A stretch of DNA of 44,333 bases from UBA1189 sp045660385 (GTDB lineage Bacteria; Bacteroidota; Bacteroidia; Bacteroidales; Bacteroidaceae): NCBI GenBank assembly GCA_045660385.1, contig JAZRDT010000152.1, positions 1 to 44,333 on the forward strand, given 5' to 3'. A model generated the notes under the pieces. The model saw only the letters and a list, made by a program, of their open reading frames with translations. It had not been told where the DNA came from and made no database searches. A program made the translations under genes and the position numbers. Within the stretch, counting starts at the first letter, position 1, and every line of letters begins with the position of its first letter. This document shows positions 1 to 8,561 of this stretch, piece after piece.

Positions 1-603
1 AACCTCTCATTGCAGTTGGCAGCCAAACTCGCCATCGCCTTCGAACCCTTCCTTCCCTTCAGCAGCGAAAAGTTGCGTGGCATGCTCGGCATGGAGAGCT
101 TTGAGTGGGAGCAGCTCGGTCGCACCGACCTCCTCACCGCAGGCCATCAGCTCGGTAAGGCAGAGCTCCTTTTCGAGAAGATTGAAGACAGCGCCATCGA
201 CGCACAGATGCAGCGACTCGAAGACATCAAGAAGGCCAACGAGGCGGCCAACTACAAGGCCGAGCCCGTGAAGCCCCTCGTATCGTTTGAGGAGTGGGAG
301 AAGCTCGACATCCGTGTGGGTACCGTGCTCGAGTGTGAGCGTGTGCCCAAGATGAAGAAGCTGCTCAAGTTCAAGATTGCCGACGGACTCGCCGACCGCA
401 CCATCGTGAGCGGTATCGCCGAGCACTATGCTCCTGAGGAGCTCGTAGGCAAGCAGGTGCTCTTCATCGCCAACTTTGCTCCCCGCCAGTTCAAGAACGG
501 ACTTGTGAGCGAGGGTATGATTCTCAGCGCAGAAAACTATGATGGCTCATTGGCAGTGACATCGCTCTTGCGCGAGGTGAAGCCCGGAAGCCAGGTGGTG
601 TAA
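1..603 (+). CDS. metG: Methionyl-tRNA synthetase, C-terminal part (cut by window edge)
   Basis: This is the 3' end of the methionyl-tRNA synthetase gene; the reading frame is open from base 1, so the start lies outside the window. The enzyme charges tRNA-Met in the cytoplasm. The first 60 or so codons look like the end of the helical anticodon-binding domain (a PFLPFSSEKLRGML stretch). After a linker, a Trbp111-type OB-fold tRNA-binding domain begins at FEEWEKLDIRVGTV and runs to the end, with VSGIAEHYAPEELVGK and the NGLVSEGMIL signature. This appended domain is usual in bacterial MetG of the dimeric type. A strong hairpin terminator follows. The synthetic domain and KMSKS motif are not visible, so the call rests on the C-terminal domain order. 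A free-standing Trbp111 protein is unlikely because the frame continues upstream. Confidence 0.93.
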   Translation, partial: NLSLQLAAKLAIAFEPFLPFSSEKLRGMLGMESFEWEQLGRTDLLTAGHQLGKAELLFEKIEDSAIDAQMQRLEDIKKANEAANYKAEPVKPLVSFEEWEKLDIRVGTVLECERVPKMKKLLKFKIADGLADRTIVSGIAEHYAPEELVGKQVLFIANFAPRQFKNGLVSEGMILSAENYDGSLAVTSLLREVKPGSQVV

Positions 604-642
604 GGAGTCCCGACTCGTTCATTTGTATTGATATATATTACG

Positions 643-680
643 GCAGCACTCTTCAGCATGGAGGGGTGCTGCTTATTTTG
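643..680 (+). terminator. Rho-independent terminator after metG
   Basis: GCAGCACTC (643-651) pairs with GGGTGCTGC (664-672), with one G-T pair, and is followed by TTATTTT. It lies 40 bases after the metG stop. The same GCAGCAC stem recurs in the terminator at 42229-42261. Confidence 0.75.
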
Positions 681-699
681 GGTATCTTGGTGCAAAGTG

Positions 700-730
700 T
701 TGGAATGTTGGATAAAAGTTCCTACTTTTG
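700..730 (+). promoter_or_regulatory. Bacteroidota-type promoter for the acetylesterase gene
   Basis: TACTTTTG at 723-730 matches the -7 consensus TAnnTTTG, and TTG at 700-702 lies 20 bases upstream, the usual -33 spacing. The start codon at 772 follows after a leader of about 35 bases. Confidence 0.6.
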
Positions 731-771
731 CATGGTAAAGATTTTTTTTTCACCTTAAATCAAGTACCACA

Positions 772-2058
772 ATGCGAACATTCATTACTATCTTACTCAC
801 CTGCTGTTGCACACTGCTGAGTGCACAGGACATCAGTTACAAATTTGACTTCACGAAAGGAAAACGAGCCAAGGAGGGCTATATCCGCGTGGAATCCGAT
901 ATGCTGTATACACCTGAGCGGGGGTATGGGTACGACTTTGTGGATGGCGATGTGGTGCCCGACAAGAGTGCGCCAGCACCTTTCTACTTCTCGGTGGATG
1001 TGCCCGACGGTAACTACCGGGTAAACATCGTGGTGGGCAATACCCGAGCTGCAGGCATCACTACGTTGAGGGGCGAGAGTCGCCGTCTCTTCTATGAGCG
1101 CGTGGCTACGAAGCGGGGCGAACTGAAGACCTGTACCTTCACCATCAACAAGCGAAACACCCACATTGAGGGTAACGAGTATGTGCGCATCAAGCCGCGC
1201 GAGCAGGGCAAGCTCAACTGGGACGACAAGCTCACCATCGAGGTGGCGGGCCCCATGCCGCAAGTTGCTGAGATGACCATCGAGCGCATTGATACTGCCA
1301 TTACCGTGTTCCTCTGTGGCAACTCCACCGTGGTGGATCAAGACAATGAGCCATGGGCAAGCTGGGGACAGATGATACCGCGATTCTTCGATGAAGAGGT
1401 GTGTTTTGCTAACTATGCCGAGTCGGGCGAAACGGCTGCTACCTTCATTGCGGCTGGCCGACTGAAGAAGCTGCTCACGCAAGTCAAGGCGGGTGACTAC
1501 ATCATCGTGGAGTTCGGACACAATGACCAAAAGCGTAAGGGAGCGGGCGAGGGTGCCTTCTACTCCTTTATGACCAACATGAAGATATTTGTGGATGAGG
1601 CGCAACGACGTGGTGCGATACCCATTCTCGTGACTCCCACACAGCGACGTAGCTTCAATGCCGAGGGTAAAATTATGGATACACACCTGGACTTCCCCGA
1701 TGCGACACGCTTCTTATGCCACCGTGAGGGTGTTCACCTTATAGACCTGCATGCCATGACGCGCATAATGTACGAGGCTATGGGACCCGAAGCATCGAAA
1801 GGGGCCTTTGTGCACTACCCCGCAGGTAGCTATCCCGGACAAGATAAGCCGCTGGCTGACAACACGCACTTCAACCCCTATGGTGCCTATCAGATTAGCA
1901 AATGCATCATCGAGGGCATGAAGGCTATCGATATCGAGCTGTTGCGCCACTTGCGTCCCGACTATACGCCCTACGATCCAGCCCACCCTGATGAGCGCAG
2001 CGCCTTTATGTGGGACGATAGCCGGTTTGTGGAGATTGTGAAGCCGGATGGAAATTAA
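772..2058 (+). CDS. Secreted rhamnogalacturonan acetylesterase (SGNH hydrolase, CE12-like)
   Basis: A 428-residue exported SGNH-family esterase, probably removing acetyl groups from rhamnogalacturonan I. A signal peptide ends near LLSAQ (residues 15-19). An N-terminal beta-rich region (about 20-165) precedes the SGNH domain. The catalytic blocks are visible: FLCGNSTVVD with the nucleophile Ser185, EFGHNDQKR (block III), and DNTHFNPYGAY with Asp363 and His366. The extra N-terminal domain is common in Bacteroidota members of this family. It has its own promoter and no SusC/SusD neighbour, so it is not inside a visible polysaccharide utilisation locus. Its stop codon overlaps that of the convergent DUF456 gene in the four bases TTAA. 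The family is clear; the exact pectic substrate is inferred from similarity to YesT/RhgT-type enzymes, and a GH105 enzyme of the same pathway lies at the other end of the window. Confidence 0.85.
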   Translation: MRTFITILLTCCCTLLSAQDISYKFDFTKGKRAKEGYIRVESDMLYTPERGYGYDFVDGDVVPDKSAPAPFYFSVDVPDGNYRVNIVVGNTRAAGITTLRGESRRLFYERVATKRGELKTCTFTINKRNTHIEGNEYVRIKPREQGKLNWDDKLTIEVAGPMPQVAEMTIERIDTAITVFLCGNSTVVDQDNEPWASWGQMIPRFFDEEVCFANYAESGETAATFIAAGRLKKLLTQVKAGDYIIVEFGHNDQKRKGAGEGAFYSFMTNMKIFVDEAQRRGAIPILVTPTQRRSFNAEGKIMDTHLDFPDATRFLCHREGVHLIDLHAMTRIMYEAMGPEASKGAFVHYPAGSYPGQDKPLADNTHFNPYGAYQISKCIIEGMKAIDIELLRHLRPDYTPYDPAHPDERSAFMWDDSRFVEIVKPDGN

Positions 2059-2543
2059 AAGATAATCTGTACGGCCTCTACGCCAATCATAAACAGCAAG
2101 ATACCGCTGTAAATGATCTTCATGCCCGTGGTGAGCACGAAGCCTACGAACGACATCATGGCTACCTTCAACGCCTTACCCTTCGAGGCGCTCTCCATGA
2201 GTTCGCCAATGAATGCACCCACGAACGGACCTACAACAAGGCCCCAAGGCGGAAAGAAGAAGAGTCCGGCAATGAGTCCGGCCACGGAGCCGCGCGTGGC
2301 CTGCTTGCCACCGCCACTGAGGTTGGTGAGCCACGCGGGGGCTATATAGTCGAGCACCGATACGACGACCAGGAAGATGCCGCATATCCATAGGGAGGCG
2401 TTGCTGATGGTGGCGTCTTCGCAGGGGAGTAGCAGCAACAGTCCTGCGAAACTGATAGGTGCACCCGGCAGCGCGGGGAGCACAGAGCCCAAGAGGCCGA
2501 CAATGCCGCATACAAGGGCAAGGATGATGAGTAGGGTTTCCAC
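2055..2543 (-). CDS. DUF456 family membrane protein
   Basis: A 162-residue integral membrane protein of the DUF456 family; its function is unknown. Hydrophobic segments cover residues 1-35, 45-70, 90-115 and 130-160. The central stretch ARGSVAGLIAGLFFFPPWG, followed by GPFVGAFIGEL, is Gly-rich and typical of the family, resembling the glycine-zipper pattern of small membrane proteins. It is the last gene of a minus-strand group after the M16 protease and ispG, but 113 bases with a repeat hairpin separate it from ispG, so co-transcription is uncertain. The start ATG at 2543 gives a signal-like first helix. The product acts in the inner membrane; no catalytic residues are evident. Confidence 0.8.
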   Translation of the reverse strand: METLLIILALVCGIVGLLGSVLPALPGAPISFAGLLLLLPCEDATISNASLWICGIFLVVVSVLDYIAPAWLTNLSGGGKQATRGSVAGLIAGLFFFPPWGLVVGPFVGAFIGELMESASKGKALKVAMMSFVGFVLTTGMKIIYSGILLFMIGVEAVQIIF

Positions 2544-2565
2544 AGATTAAATTAAAAGTTAACTT

Positions 2566-2640
2566 CGTTGATACTTGGCTACGCTCGCTGAGAAATCGCA
2601 AGTAAACTTGCATTTCGTTCGCTTGCGCAAGCATTGAAAA
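2566..2640. repeat. Intergenic hairpin repeat (TTTCGTTCGCTT family)
   Basis: The stretch holds CGCTCGCTGAGAAATCGC, then the stem GCAAG-TAAA-CTTGC, then ATTTCGTTCGCTTGCG and the perfect palindrome GCTTGCGCAAGC (2621-2632). Related sequences occur at 21232-21359, 23904-23980 and, decayed, at 33636-33660. It fills the gap between ispG and the DUF456 gene. Confidence 0.55.
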
Positions 2641-2656
2641 TTAAAGCGTTTTACTC

Positions 2657-4513
2657 TCAATTATTCGCTTTTGACTCTTCACATTTATTGATCAGTTCCA
2701 GCAGTTTCTCTACGGCATGCTCTTCGGGGATGTTCTTTTCGATACACTCCTTCTGCTTGTAGAGGCTCACCTTGCCACGGGCAGCACCCACGTAGCCATA
2801 GTCGGCATCGGCCATCTCGCCGGGACCGTTCACGATGCAGCCCATGATGGCAATCTTGAGCCCCTTAAGGTGTGAGGTAGCCGCCTTGATGCGGGCGATG
2901 GTGTCTTCCAGTGCGTAGAGCGTACGTCCGCAGCCGGGGCATGATATATACTCGGTCTTACTGGTGCGTACACGCGCTGCTTGTAGGATATTAAGTGCTG
3001 TAGCATCGATTTGCCAGGGTGCGATGCTGTCGCCGATGTTGTGGATGTAGAGTCCGTCCACGAGTCCATCGATGCAGAGCACACCACTATCGGCAGCAGC
3101 ACGTAGCTGAAGGTCGGAAAGCGACTCCTCGGCATAGTGCTGGAAGTAGACGATGGGGTTGGTGATGCCTTCGTGCATGAGCAGATGGGCCAAAGCACGA
3201 TGTTCGCCCACACGGTGCAGGTGTCCGGTCTGATGCACAATGACCACCTCGGGGTGAGTCTTCAAGCATGCCAGCACCTCTTCGGAGCATTGGCTATAGG
3301 TAACAAAGAGGAACTTGAGCGGAGCGGGACACATGGCCAGGAGGGGGAGGTAGTTGCGCTCACCGAAACCCATGAAAACGGGGTAGGTGTTCTCCTCGCC
3401 TGTCCATGCCGGAGCATCTACAATGAGGGGTATATCGGGGCGTTTTTCGGGTAGGGTGCTACCACAGTAGAGGTAGTCGGGGCGGAGGTTGGCGTCGAAG
3501 GTGCGCTCCTTGCCGAAGCAGCTTCCGATAACTACAGGTACCTGCCCGCCACCGATGTTGGCTACGGCATGGGTGGTGCGGCGCTGGGGAGCAAAGTAGT
3601 CGAACTCCTTGGCCACGACGCCCTCGATGGGCAGGTGCATGGCATGTGCTGTTACATACTGTACCAATGATTGCGCCACGGGAATCTCGGCCTCGGGAGC
3701 CTCGCTCAGTGATACGCGTATGGTGTCGCCCAAACCGTCGTAGAGCAGGGCACCTATACCCACGGCGCTCTTGATACGGCCATCTTCGCCCTCACCGGCT
3801 TCGGTAACGCCCAGATGCAGGGGGAACGACATGCCTTCCTTTTCCATGGTGGCTACGAGCAGGCGCACGGTGCGCACCATGATAACGGTGTTGCTGGCCT
3901 TGATGGAGATGACCACGTTGGTAAACTCCTCGGACACGCAGATGCGCAGGAACTCCATGCACGACTCTACCATGCCCTCGGGTGTGTCGCCATAGCGGCT
4001 CATGATGCGATCGCTGAGCGAACCGTGATTCACGCCGATGCGGATGGCTGTGTGGTTCTCCTTACAGATGTTGAGAAAGGGTACCAGCTTGGCGCGTATC
4101 TTTTCAATCTCGTCCGCATACTCCTCATCGGTGTAGGTGAGCTGCTTGAAGGTGCGGGCGGTGTCGACGTAGTTGCCGGGGTTGATGCGCACCTTCTCGG
4201 CATAGAGCGCCGCCACATCGGCCACGCGGGCATTGAAGTGCACGTCGGCCACGAGGGGGGTGTCAATACCTTGGCTACGCAGTGCGGCATTAATCTCGCG
4301 TAGGTTCTCGGCCTCGCGCACACCCTGGGTAGTGAGGCGCACATACTCACCGCCTGCTTCGACGATGCGTCGGGCCTGTGCTACCGAACCTTCGGTGTCG
4401 GTGGTAGCTGTAGTGGTCATCGATTGCACACGGATGGGGTTATCGCCTCCCAAGGGAGTACCGCCAATCTGTATTTCACTGCTTGTGCGGCGTTGGTAAT
4501 TGAATAGATTCAT
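2657..4513 (-). CDS. ispG: 4-hydroxy-3-methylbut-2-en-1-yl diphosphate synthase IspG, long form
   Basis: IspG (GcpE) catalyses the reductive ring opening of 2-C-methyl-erythritol 2,4-cyclodiphosphate to HMBPP, the penultimate step of the non-mevalonate isoprenoid pathway, using a [4Fe-4S] cluster. At 618 residues it is the long type found in Bacteroidota, Chlamydia and plants, in which an extra domain (roughly residues 290-510) lies between the N-terminal TIM barrel and the C-terminal iron-sulfur domain. The TIM barrel starts at GDNPIRVQSMTTT. The C-terminal domain shows CPGC (Cys525, Cys528), Cys559 and the following NGPGE with Glu566. It lies 21 bases downstream of the M16 protease gene and is probably co-transcribed with it. 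A polyprenyl synthase further along the window uses isoprenoid units made by this pathway. Confidence 0.97.
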   Translation of the reverse strand: MNLFNYQRRTSSEIQIGGTPLGGDNPIRVQSMTTTATTDTEGSVAQARRIVEAGGEYVRLTTQGVREAENLREINAALRSQGIDTPLVADVHFNARVADVAALYAEKVRINPGNYVDTARTFKQLTYTDEEYADEIEKIRAKLVPFLNICKENHTAIRIGVNHGSLSDRIMSRYGDTPEGMVESCMEFLRICVSEEFTNVVISIKASNTVIMVRTVRLLVATMEKEGMSFPLHLGVTEAGEGEDGRIKSAVGIGALLYDGLGDTIRVSLSEAPEAEIPVAQSLVQYVTAHAMHLPIEGVVAKEFDYFAPQRRTTHAVANIGGGQVPVVIGSCFGKERTFDANLRPDYLYCGSTLPEKRPDIPLIVDAPAWTGEENTYPVFMGFGERNYLPLLAMCPAPLKFLFVTYSQCSEEVLACLKTHPEVVIVHQTGHLHRVGEHRALAHLLMHEGITNPIVYFQHYAEESLSDLQLRAAADSGVLCIDGLVDGLYIHNIGDSIAPWQIDATALNILQAARVRTSKTEYISCPGCGRTLYALEDTIARIKAATSHLKGLKIAIMGCIVNGPGEMADADYGYVGAARGKVSLYKQKECIEKNIPEEHAVEKLLELINKCEESKANN

Positions 4514-4534
4514 AGGATTGTATGTTGTTGATTT

Positions 4535-7369
4535 TTATTGCGGGTTCATGATGACCTCGGCAGTGTGTCCTGAACGGATGAGCTTGCGTGCCAGGCGCTG
4601 CACATCCTTGGGGGTGACCTCTCGCAAGGCTTCGCCCGTACCTAAGGTGGTGTGGTCGGCATAGCGTGCATAGTCGGTGAGCGCTGCCATCCAATAGGCA
4701 TCGCTGCCCTTATAGTCCTGGTGTTGTTTCAGCAGATACTCGCGGGCCTTGCCGAACGTCTCGGCAGAGGGTCCCTCCTCGGCTACCTGGCAGAGGAGGC
4801 CGATGGCCTTGTTGAGCAGTGTCCGTGCCTGCTGGGGATTGGTACTGAAGTTATACATCAGGGTAAGTTCGTTGGCTGGTTGGCGCGAGATGCGTGAAGT
4901 GACCGACACGTTGTAGGTGCCGCCCTCCTGCTCGCGCAGAGTCTCGGTGCAGAGACTGTTCATCACCTCGCTGAGGAGGGCGCAGGCTGCATTGTTGCGT
5001 GCTGTGTAGCGCTCCTTGGCGGTGATGTTATAGATGACCGTGGTGACGGGGTCTGGAATCTGTATGTGGGTCACATGTTTGCCGCGGCGCAGGCGGGGCA
5101 TGGCAGCGAGATCGGCCTTCTCGCGTTGCTTGGCATTGCCGGGAAGCGATGCGATGTATTGGCAGATGAGAGGTGCGAGCGCATCCTCATCGATATGCCC
5201 CACAAAGATGAAGGTGAAGTCGGCCGCATTGGCAAAGCGTTCGCTGAAGAGCTGGCATGTGCGGTCGTAGTCGACGCTGTCGGCCAAGGCCATGGTGGCT
5301 TTGCGTTGTCGGGGATGAGGCTCGTACATGGTGCTACGCAGTGTGTCGGCAAAGAGAGTCATCGGACTGCTTTGCTGCTGCATTACTGAGTAGCGCGTGT
5401 TCTGCTGCCAGCGCTCGAAGGCATCGTAGTCCTTGCGCACGGTGGTGAAGCGCAGGTGGAGGAGTTGCAGGAGCTGCTCCATATCGGCCTTGTCGCATCC
5501 GCCGCTGAAGGTCTCGGCAAGCGTACCCACGTTGGTCTTGTACGATACGTTGTGCCCCTCTAAGGCGCGTCCCAGGTCGCGTCCCGAGAGTTCGCCCAAG
5601 CCACCCATCGAGGGCAGGGCATTGATGGCATTGATGTTGGCATACTCGCTGTCGCTGATGAGGGAGGTGCCTCCATTGCTGGTTGCTGTGAGGCGTATGG
5701 CATCGCCCTGTGTCGGTTTCAGTATCACACGGGCACCATTGCTCAGGGTGAGTTCGGTAGTTCCATAGCGCTTGTTCTGTCTGGTCTTGACGATGGTACC
5801 GGGCTGCGGCTTTGCAGGCATCAGCTCGGGAGCCGGCTCCATCTGCGGAATCTCGTGAGGGTGTGTAGGGATGCCCCATGATTGGATGTATGCCTCTACC
5901 ACCTCTGCTTCGGTAGGCCATTGGTAATTTTCGTGTGCTCTGCCTTGGAGCAGGATTGCCACCCCACCGGGGCTATAGAGATATTCTGAGAAGCGTGCGT
6001 TGACTTTGTCGAGCGTCATTTCGGCCAGAAGCTGGCGGTTGAGTTCGGCTGTCTGCAGCATCGTGAGCAAGGGGCTGCCATGGAGGAAATGGTCCATGCA
6101 ACGCTGTACGATGAAGCTGCTGGGCAACTGTGCACTGCTCTGCGCCTCCATCTGGCGGAGCGACATTGCAATCTGTGCACATACACGTTCATACTCTTCG
6201 GCCGAGAAGCCATGGGTCAATGCCTGGTTGAGCATGTAGACGAGCATCTGCATGCCACCTTGCCAACTGTTGCCCTGGAAACCGACGGAAGCTGACAAGG
6301 CCTTCTTGGTCATTGCCAGTGAGTAGTCGCCGTCCGAGAAGCGCACACTAGTTCCTTGGGGCAACATGCCCGTCTGCTGGTAGTCGGCAATGCGCGCCGT
6401 GAGCATCGACATCACCAATGCGCGGCAGAAGACATCGCGCTGTCCCTCAAGGGTGAGGTTGGCCTCTGTAGGGAGGGGGTCGTACTTGAAACTGATGCGC
6501 AGGGTGCCTGATGACAGCTCGGGGTCGGTGCCGATGGCTACGATGGGGGATGCATTATCTGCTACGGTGTAGTAGATGCGCTCGGGAGCATTGGTGGGTA
6601 CCTCCACATCGCTCCATAGTTTGCCGATGCGCTTCTCTACATAGGCTGCATCCACATCACCCACGACGATGACAGCCTGCAGGTCGGGACGATACCAGCG
6701 GTGATAGTAGTCGCGCAGGGCCTGGTATGGAAAGTGGTCTACCACTTCCATCAGACCGATGGGCATGCGGTATGCATAGCGGTTGCTGTCGGGAAAGAGT
6801 CGGGGGAGTGTCTGTTCGTAGATGCGGTCACGAGCGCTGCGCTTGCTGCGCCACTCCTCGTGTATCACTTGGCGCTCGGCATCAATCTCCTTGTCGTCGA
6901 GGGTAATATGAGCGCTCCAGTCGTTGAGTATCAAGAGACACGAGTCTACTAATCCGGTACGCTGGGTGGGCACATTGGAGATGCTGTACACCGTGTGGTC
7001 AAACGAGGTGTAGGCATTGATGTCGGTGCCAAACTTCACTCCGTTCTCCTCTAGGTAGCTGATGAGGCGCTTGCCGGGAAAGTGCTTGGTACCGTTGAAG
7101 GCCATGTGCTCAAGGAAGTGGGCCAAACCACGCTGATGCTCCTCTTCAAGTATCGAACCTACGCGTTGCACAAGGTAGAATTCGGCCTCCTGGCGAGGTT
7201 GTGCGTTCGGGTAGATGTAGTAGGTGAGTCCATTGTCGAGTTTGCCGTGACGCACCGTGGCATCCATGGGCAATGTCTGCGCGTGGGCGATGCACAGGGT
7301 GAAGAGGATTGTCAATGTGGAGAATATACGCATACGGATGGTGTGGATAGGATTCGATATCTGTGACAT
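4535..7369 (-). CDS. Secreted M16-family zinc protease (pitrilysin-like)
   Basis: A 944-residue exported metalloprotease with two M16 modules. The inverted zinc motif HxxEH is His84-Phe-Leu-Glu87-His88 in GLAHFLEHMAFNG. The third ligand is expected in the IDAERQVIHEEW stretch some 75 residues later. The second half (from about residue 520) is the inactive M16 C-terminal module that completes the peptide chamber. A hydrophobic signal segment lies at residues 14-30, ending CIAHAQ. An internal ATG at 7333 would place this segment at the very N-terminus and is an equally good start; 7369 is the outer limit. A promoter at 7408-7440 drives it, and ispG follows after 21 bases. It probably degrades peptides in the periplasm; the substrate cannot be told from sequence. 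Confidence 0.9.
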   Translation of the reverse strand: MSQISNPIHTIRMRIFSTLTILFTLCIAHAQTLPMDATVRHGKLDNGLTYYIYPNAQPRQEAEFYLVQRVGSILEEEHQRGLAHFLEHMAFNGTKHFPGKRLISYLEENGVKFGTDINAYTSFDHTVYSISNVPTQRTGLVDSCLLILNDWSAHITLDDKEIDAERQVIHEEWRSKRSARDRIYEQTLPRLFPDSNRYAYRMPIGLMEVVDHFPYQALRDYYHRWYRPDLQAVIVVGDVDAAYVEKRIGKLWSDVEVPTNAPERIYYTVADNASPIVAIGTDPELSSGTLRISFKYDPLPTEANLTLEGQRDVFCRALVMSMLTARIADYQQTGMLPQGTSVRFSDGDYSLAMTKKALSASVGFQGNSWQGGMQMLVYMLNQALTHGFSAEEYERVCAQIAMSLRQMEAQSSAQLPSSFIVQRCMDHFLHGSPLLTMLQTAELNRQLLAEMTLDKVNARFSEYLYSPGGVAILLQGRAHENYQWPTEAEVVEAYIQSWGIPTHPHEIPQMEPAPELMPAKPQPGTIVKTRQNKRYGTTELTLSNGARVILKPTQGDAIRLTATSNGGTSLISDSEYANINAINALPSMGGLGELSGRDLGRALEGHNVSYKTNVGTLAETFSGGCDKADMEQLLQLLHLRFTTVRKDYDAFERWQQNTRYSVMQQQSSPMTLFADTLRSTMYEPHPRQRKATMALADSVDYDRTCQLFSERFANAADFTFIFVGHIDEDALAPLICQYIASLPGNAKQREKADLAAMPRLRRGKHVTHIQIPDPVTTVIYNITAKERYTARNNAACALLSEVMNSLCTETLREQEGGTYNVSVTSRISRQPANELTLMYNFSTNPQQARTLLNKAIGLLCQVAEEGPSAETFGKAREYLLKQHQDYKGSDAYWMAALTDYARYADHTTLGTGEALREVTPKDVQRLARKLIRSGHTAEVIMNPQ

Positions 7370-7407
7370 TGTTCGTGTCGGTTTTCGTAAAGTCTATATT
7401 AACTTGA

Positions 7408-7440
7408 CAAAATTAGTATAAGGTGAGCGAAAAAGCAAAA
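7408..7440 (-). promoter_or_regulatory. Promoter for the M16 protease gene
   Basis: Read on the minus strand, TAATTTTG (7415-7408) is the -7 box and TTTTG (7440-7436) the -33 box, 20 bases apart. The spacer contains TTTTTCGCTC, shared with the promoters at 21357 and 23485. Confidence 0.65.
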
Positions 7441-7545
7441 CTTGCCCCGTTTTTTTGACCTTGACGTGGATGGTGCGCAAACTGAAAAGTGAGGCTCAAG
7501 CCTAAAAAAAACGACATCAAAGTGTGATATGAGCAGTTTTATTAT

Positions 7546-7553
7546 TAAATTTG
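7546..7553 (+). promoter_or_regulatory. -7 box before the polyprenyl synthase gene
   Basis: TAAATTTG matches TAnnTTTG. No clear -33 TTTG is seen 19-21 bases upstream. The start codon follows 17 bases after the box, a very short leader. Confidence 0.4.
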
Positions 7554-7570
7554 TGCACTAATTCGATTCT

Positions 7571-8542
7571 ATGGAACTGTTCAACATCATCACCAAACCC
7601 ATCGAGGCCGAGTTTGCCGCCTTCAGAAAGATGCAGGACGATTTGGCTGTAAACCCCAATCCGCTGTTGAGGGAGATTATTCTACATGTCAACAAGCAAC
7701 GGGGAAAACAGATGCGTCCGATGATGGTGCTGCTCTTTGGAAAGATGTTTGGCGAGGTGTCCGACACTACTTACAGTGCAGCTCTCGCGCTCGAATTGCT
7801 TCACACGGCCAGCTTGGTGCACGATGATGTGGTGGACGATAGCATGCAGCGCCGCGGACAGGCTTCGGTGAATGCCATCTACAACAACAAGTTGGCAGTG
7901 CTTGTGGGCGACTACCTGCTCTCTACAGCGCTTGTCTTCACCGGTCGCTGTGGCGACCCGCGTATCACGAACATCGTGGGTGCCTTGGGGCAGACGTTGG
8001 CCGATGGTGAAATCTTCCAGATGTTCCATAGTCACGAAAAGCTGGTGTCCGAGGAGGTATACTTCGAGATTATCCGTAAGAAGACAGCCTCGCTCTTCTC
8101 CTCATGCGCCGAGATTGGCGCTCTCTCGGCAGGTGCCCAACCCAATGAGGCTGACCGTGCACGCCAGATAGGTGAATACATCGGTATCTGCTTTCAGATC
8201 CGCGACGACATCTTCGACTACTATAGCAACGATGTGGGTAAGCCCACAGGCAACGACATGCGCGAGGGCAAACTCACATTGCCCATCATCTATGCTGTGC
8301 GCACGGAGGGCGACGACCGCATCCGCGAGATGATTAATCGTTTGAAAAGTGGTGAACTCTCAGAGGCCGAGATAGGCGATCTCATCGAGTTTGCCAAGGC
8401 AAAGGGTGGCATCGAATATGCCGAGCGCACCATGCAAGAGTATCGTCAGAAGGCCATTGACCTGCTCCCCGCGGGCATTGATGAAGACGTGCGCAGTGCC
8501 ATCATCGCATACATGGATGCGGTGATTAACCGATCAAAGTAA
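7571..8542 (+). CDS. Trans-polyprenyl diphosphate synthase
   Basis: A 323-residue cytoplasmic prenyl chain-elongating enzyme that adds isopentenyl diphosphate to an allylic primer. Both aspartate-rich motifs are intact: LVHDDVVDDS (Asp85, Asp86, Asp89, Asp90) and QIRDDIFDYY (Asp212, Asp213, Asp216). The KQRGKQMRP substrate-binding stretch lies near residues 43-51. The residues just before the first motif are small (HTAS), which fits a long-chain product such as the octaprenyl or longer side chain of menaquinone, as in IspB-type enzymes, rather than farnesyl diphosphate; chain length itself cannot be read with certainty. It is a single gene with its own -7 box, convergent with the RNA methyltransferase gene 19 bases away. 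Confidence 0.92.
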   Translation: MELFNIITKPIEAEFAAFRKMQDDLAVNPNPLLREIILHVNKQRGKQMRPMMVLLFGKMFGEVSDTTYSAALALELLHTASLVHDDVVDDSMQRRGQASVNAIYNNKLAVLVGDYLLSTALVFTGRCGDPRITNIVGALGQTLADGEIFQMFHSHEKLVSEEVYFEIIRKKTASLFSSCAEIGALSAGAQPNEADRARQIGEYIGICFQIRDDIFDYYSNDVGKPTGNDMREGKLTLPIIYAVRTEGDDRIREMINRLKSGELSEAEIGDLIEFAKAKGGIEYAERTMQEYRQKAIDLLPAGIDEDVRSAIIAYMDAVINRSK

Positions 8543-8561
8543 TTTTTCTTACCTATTTTTC

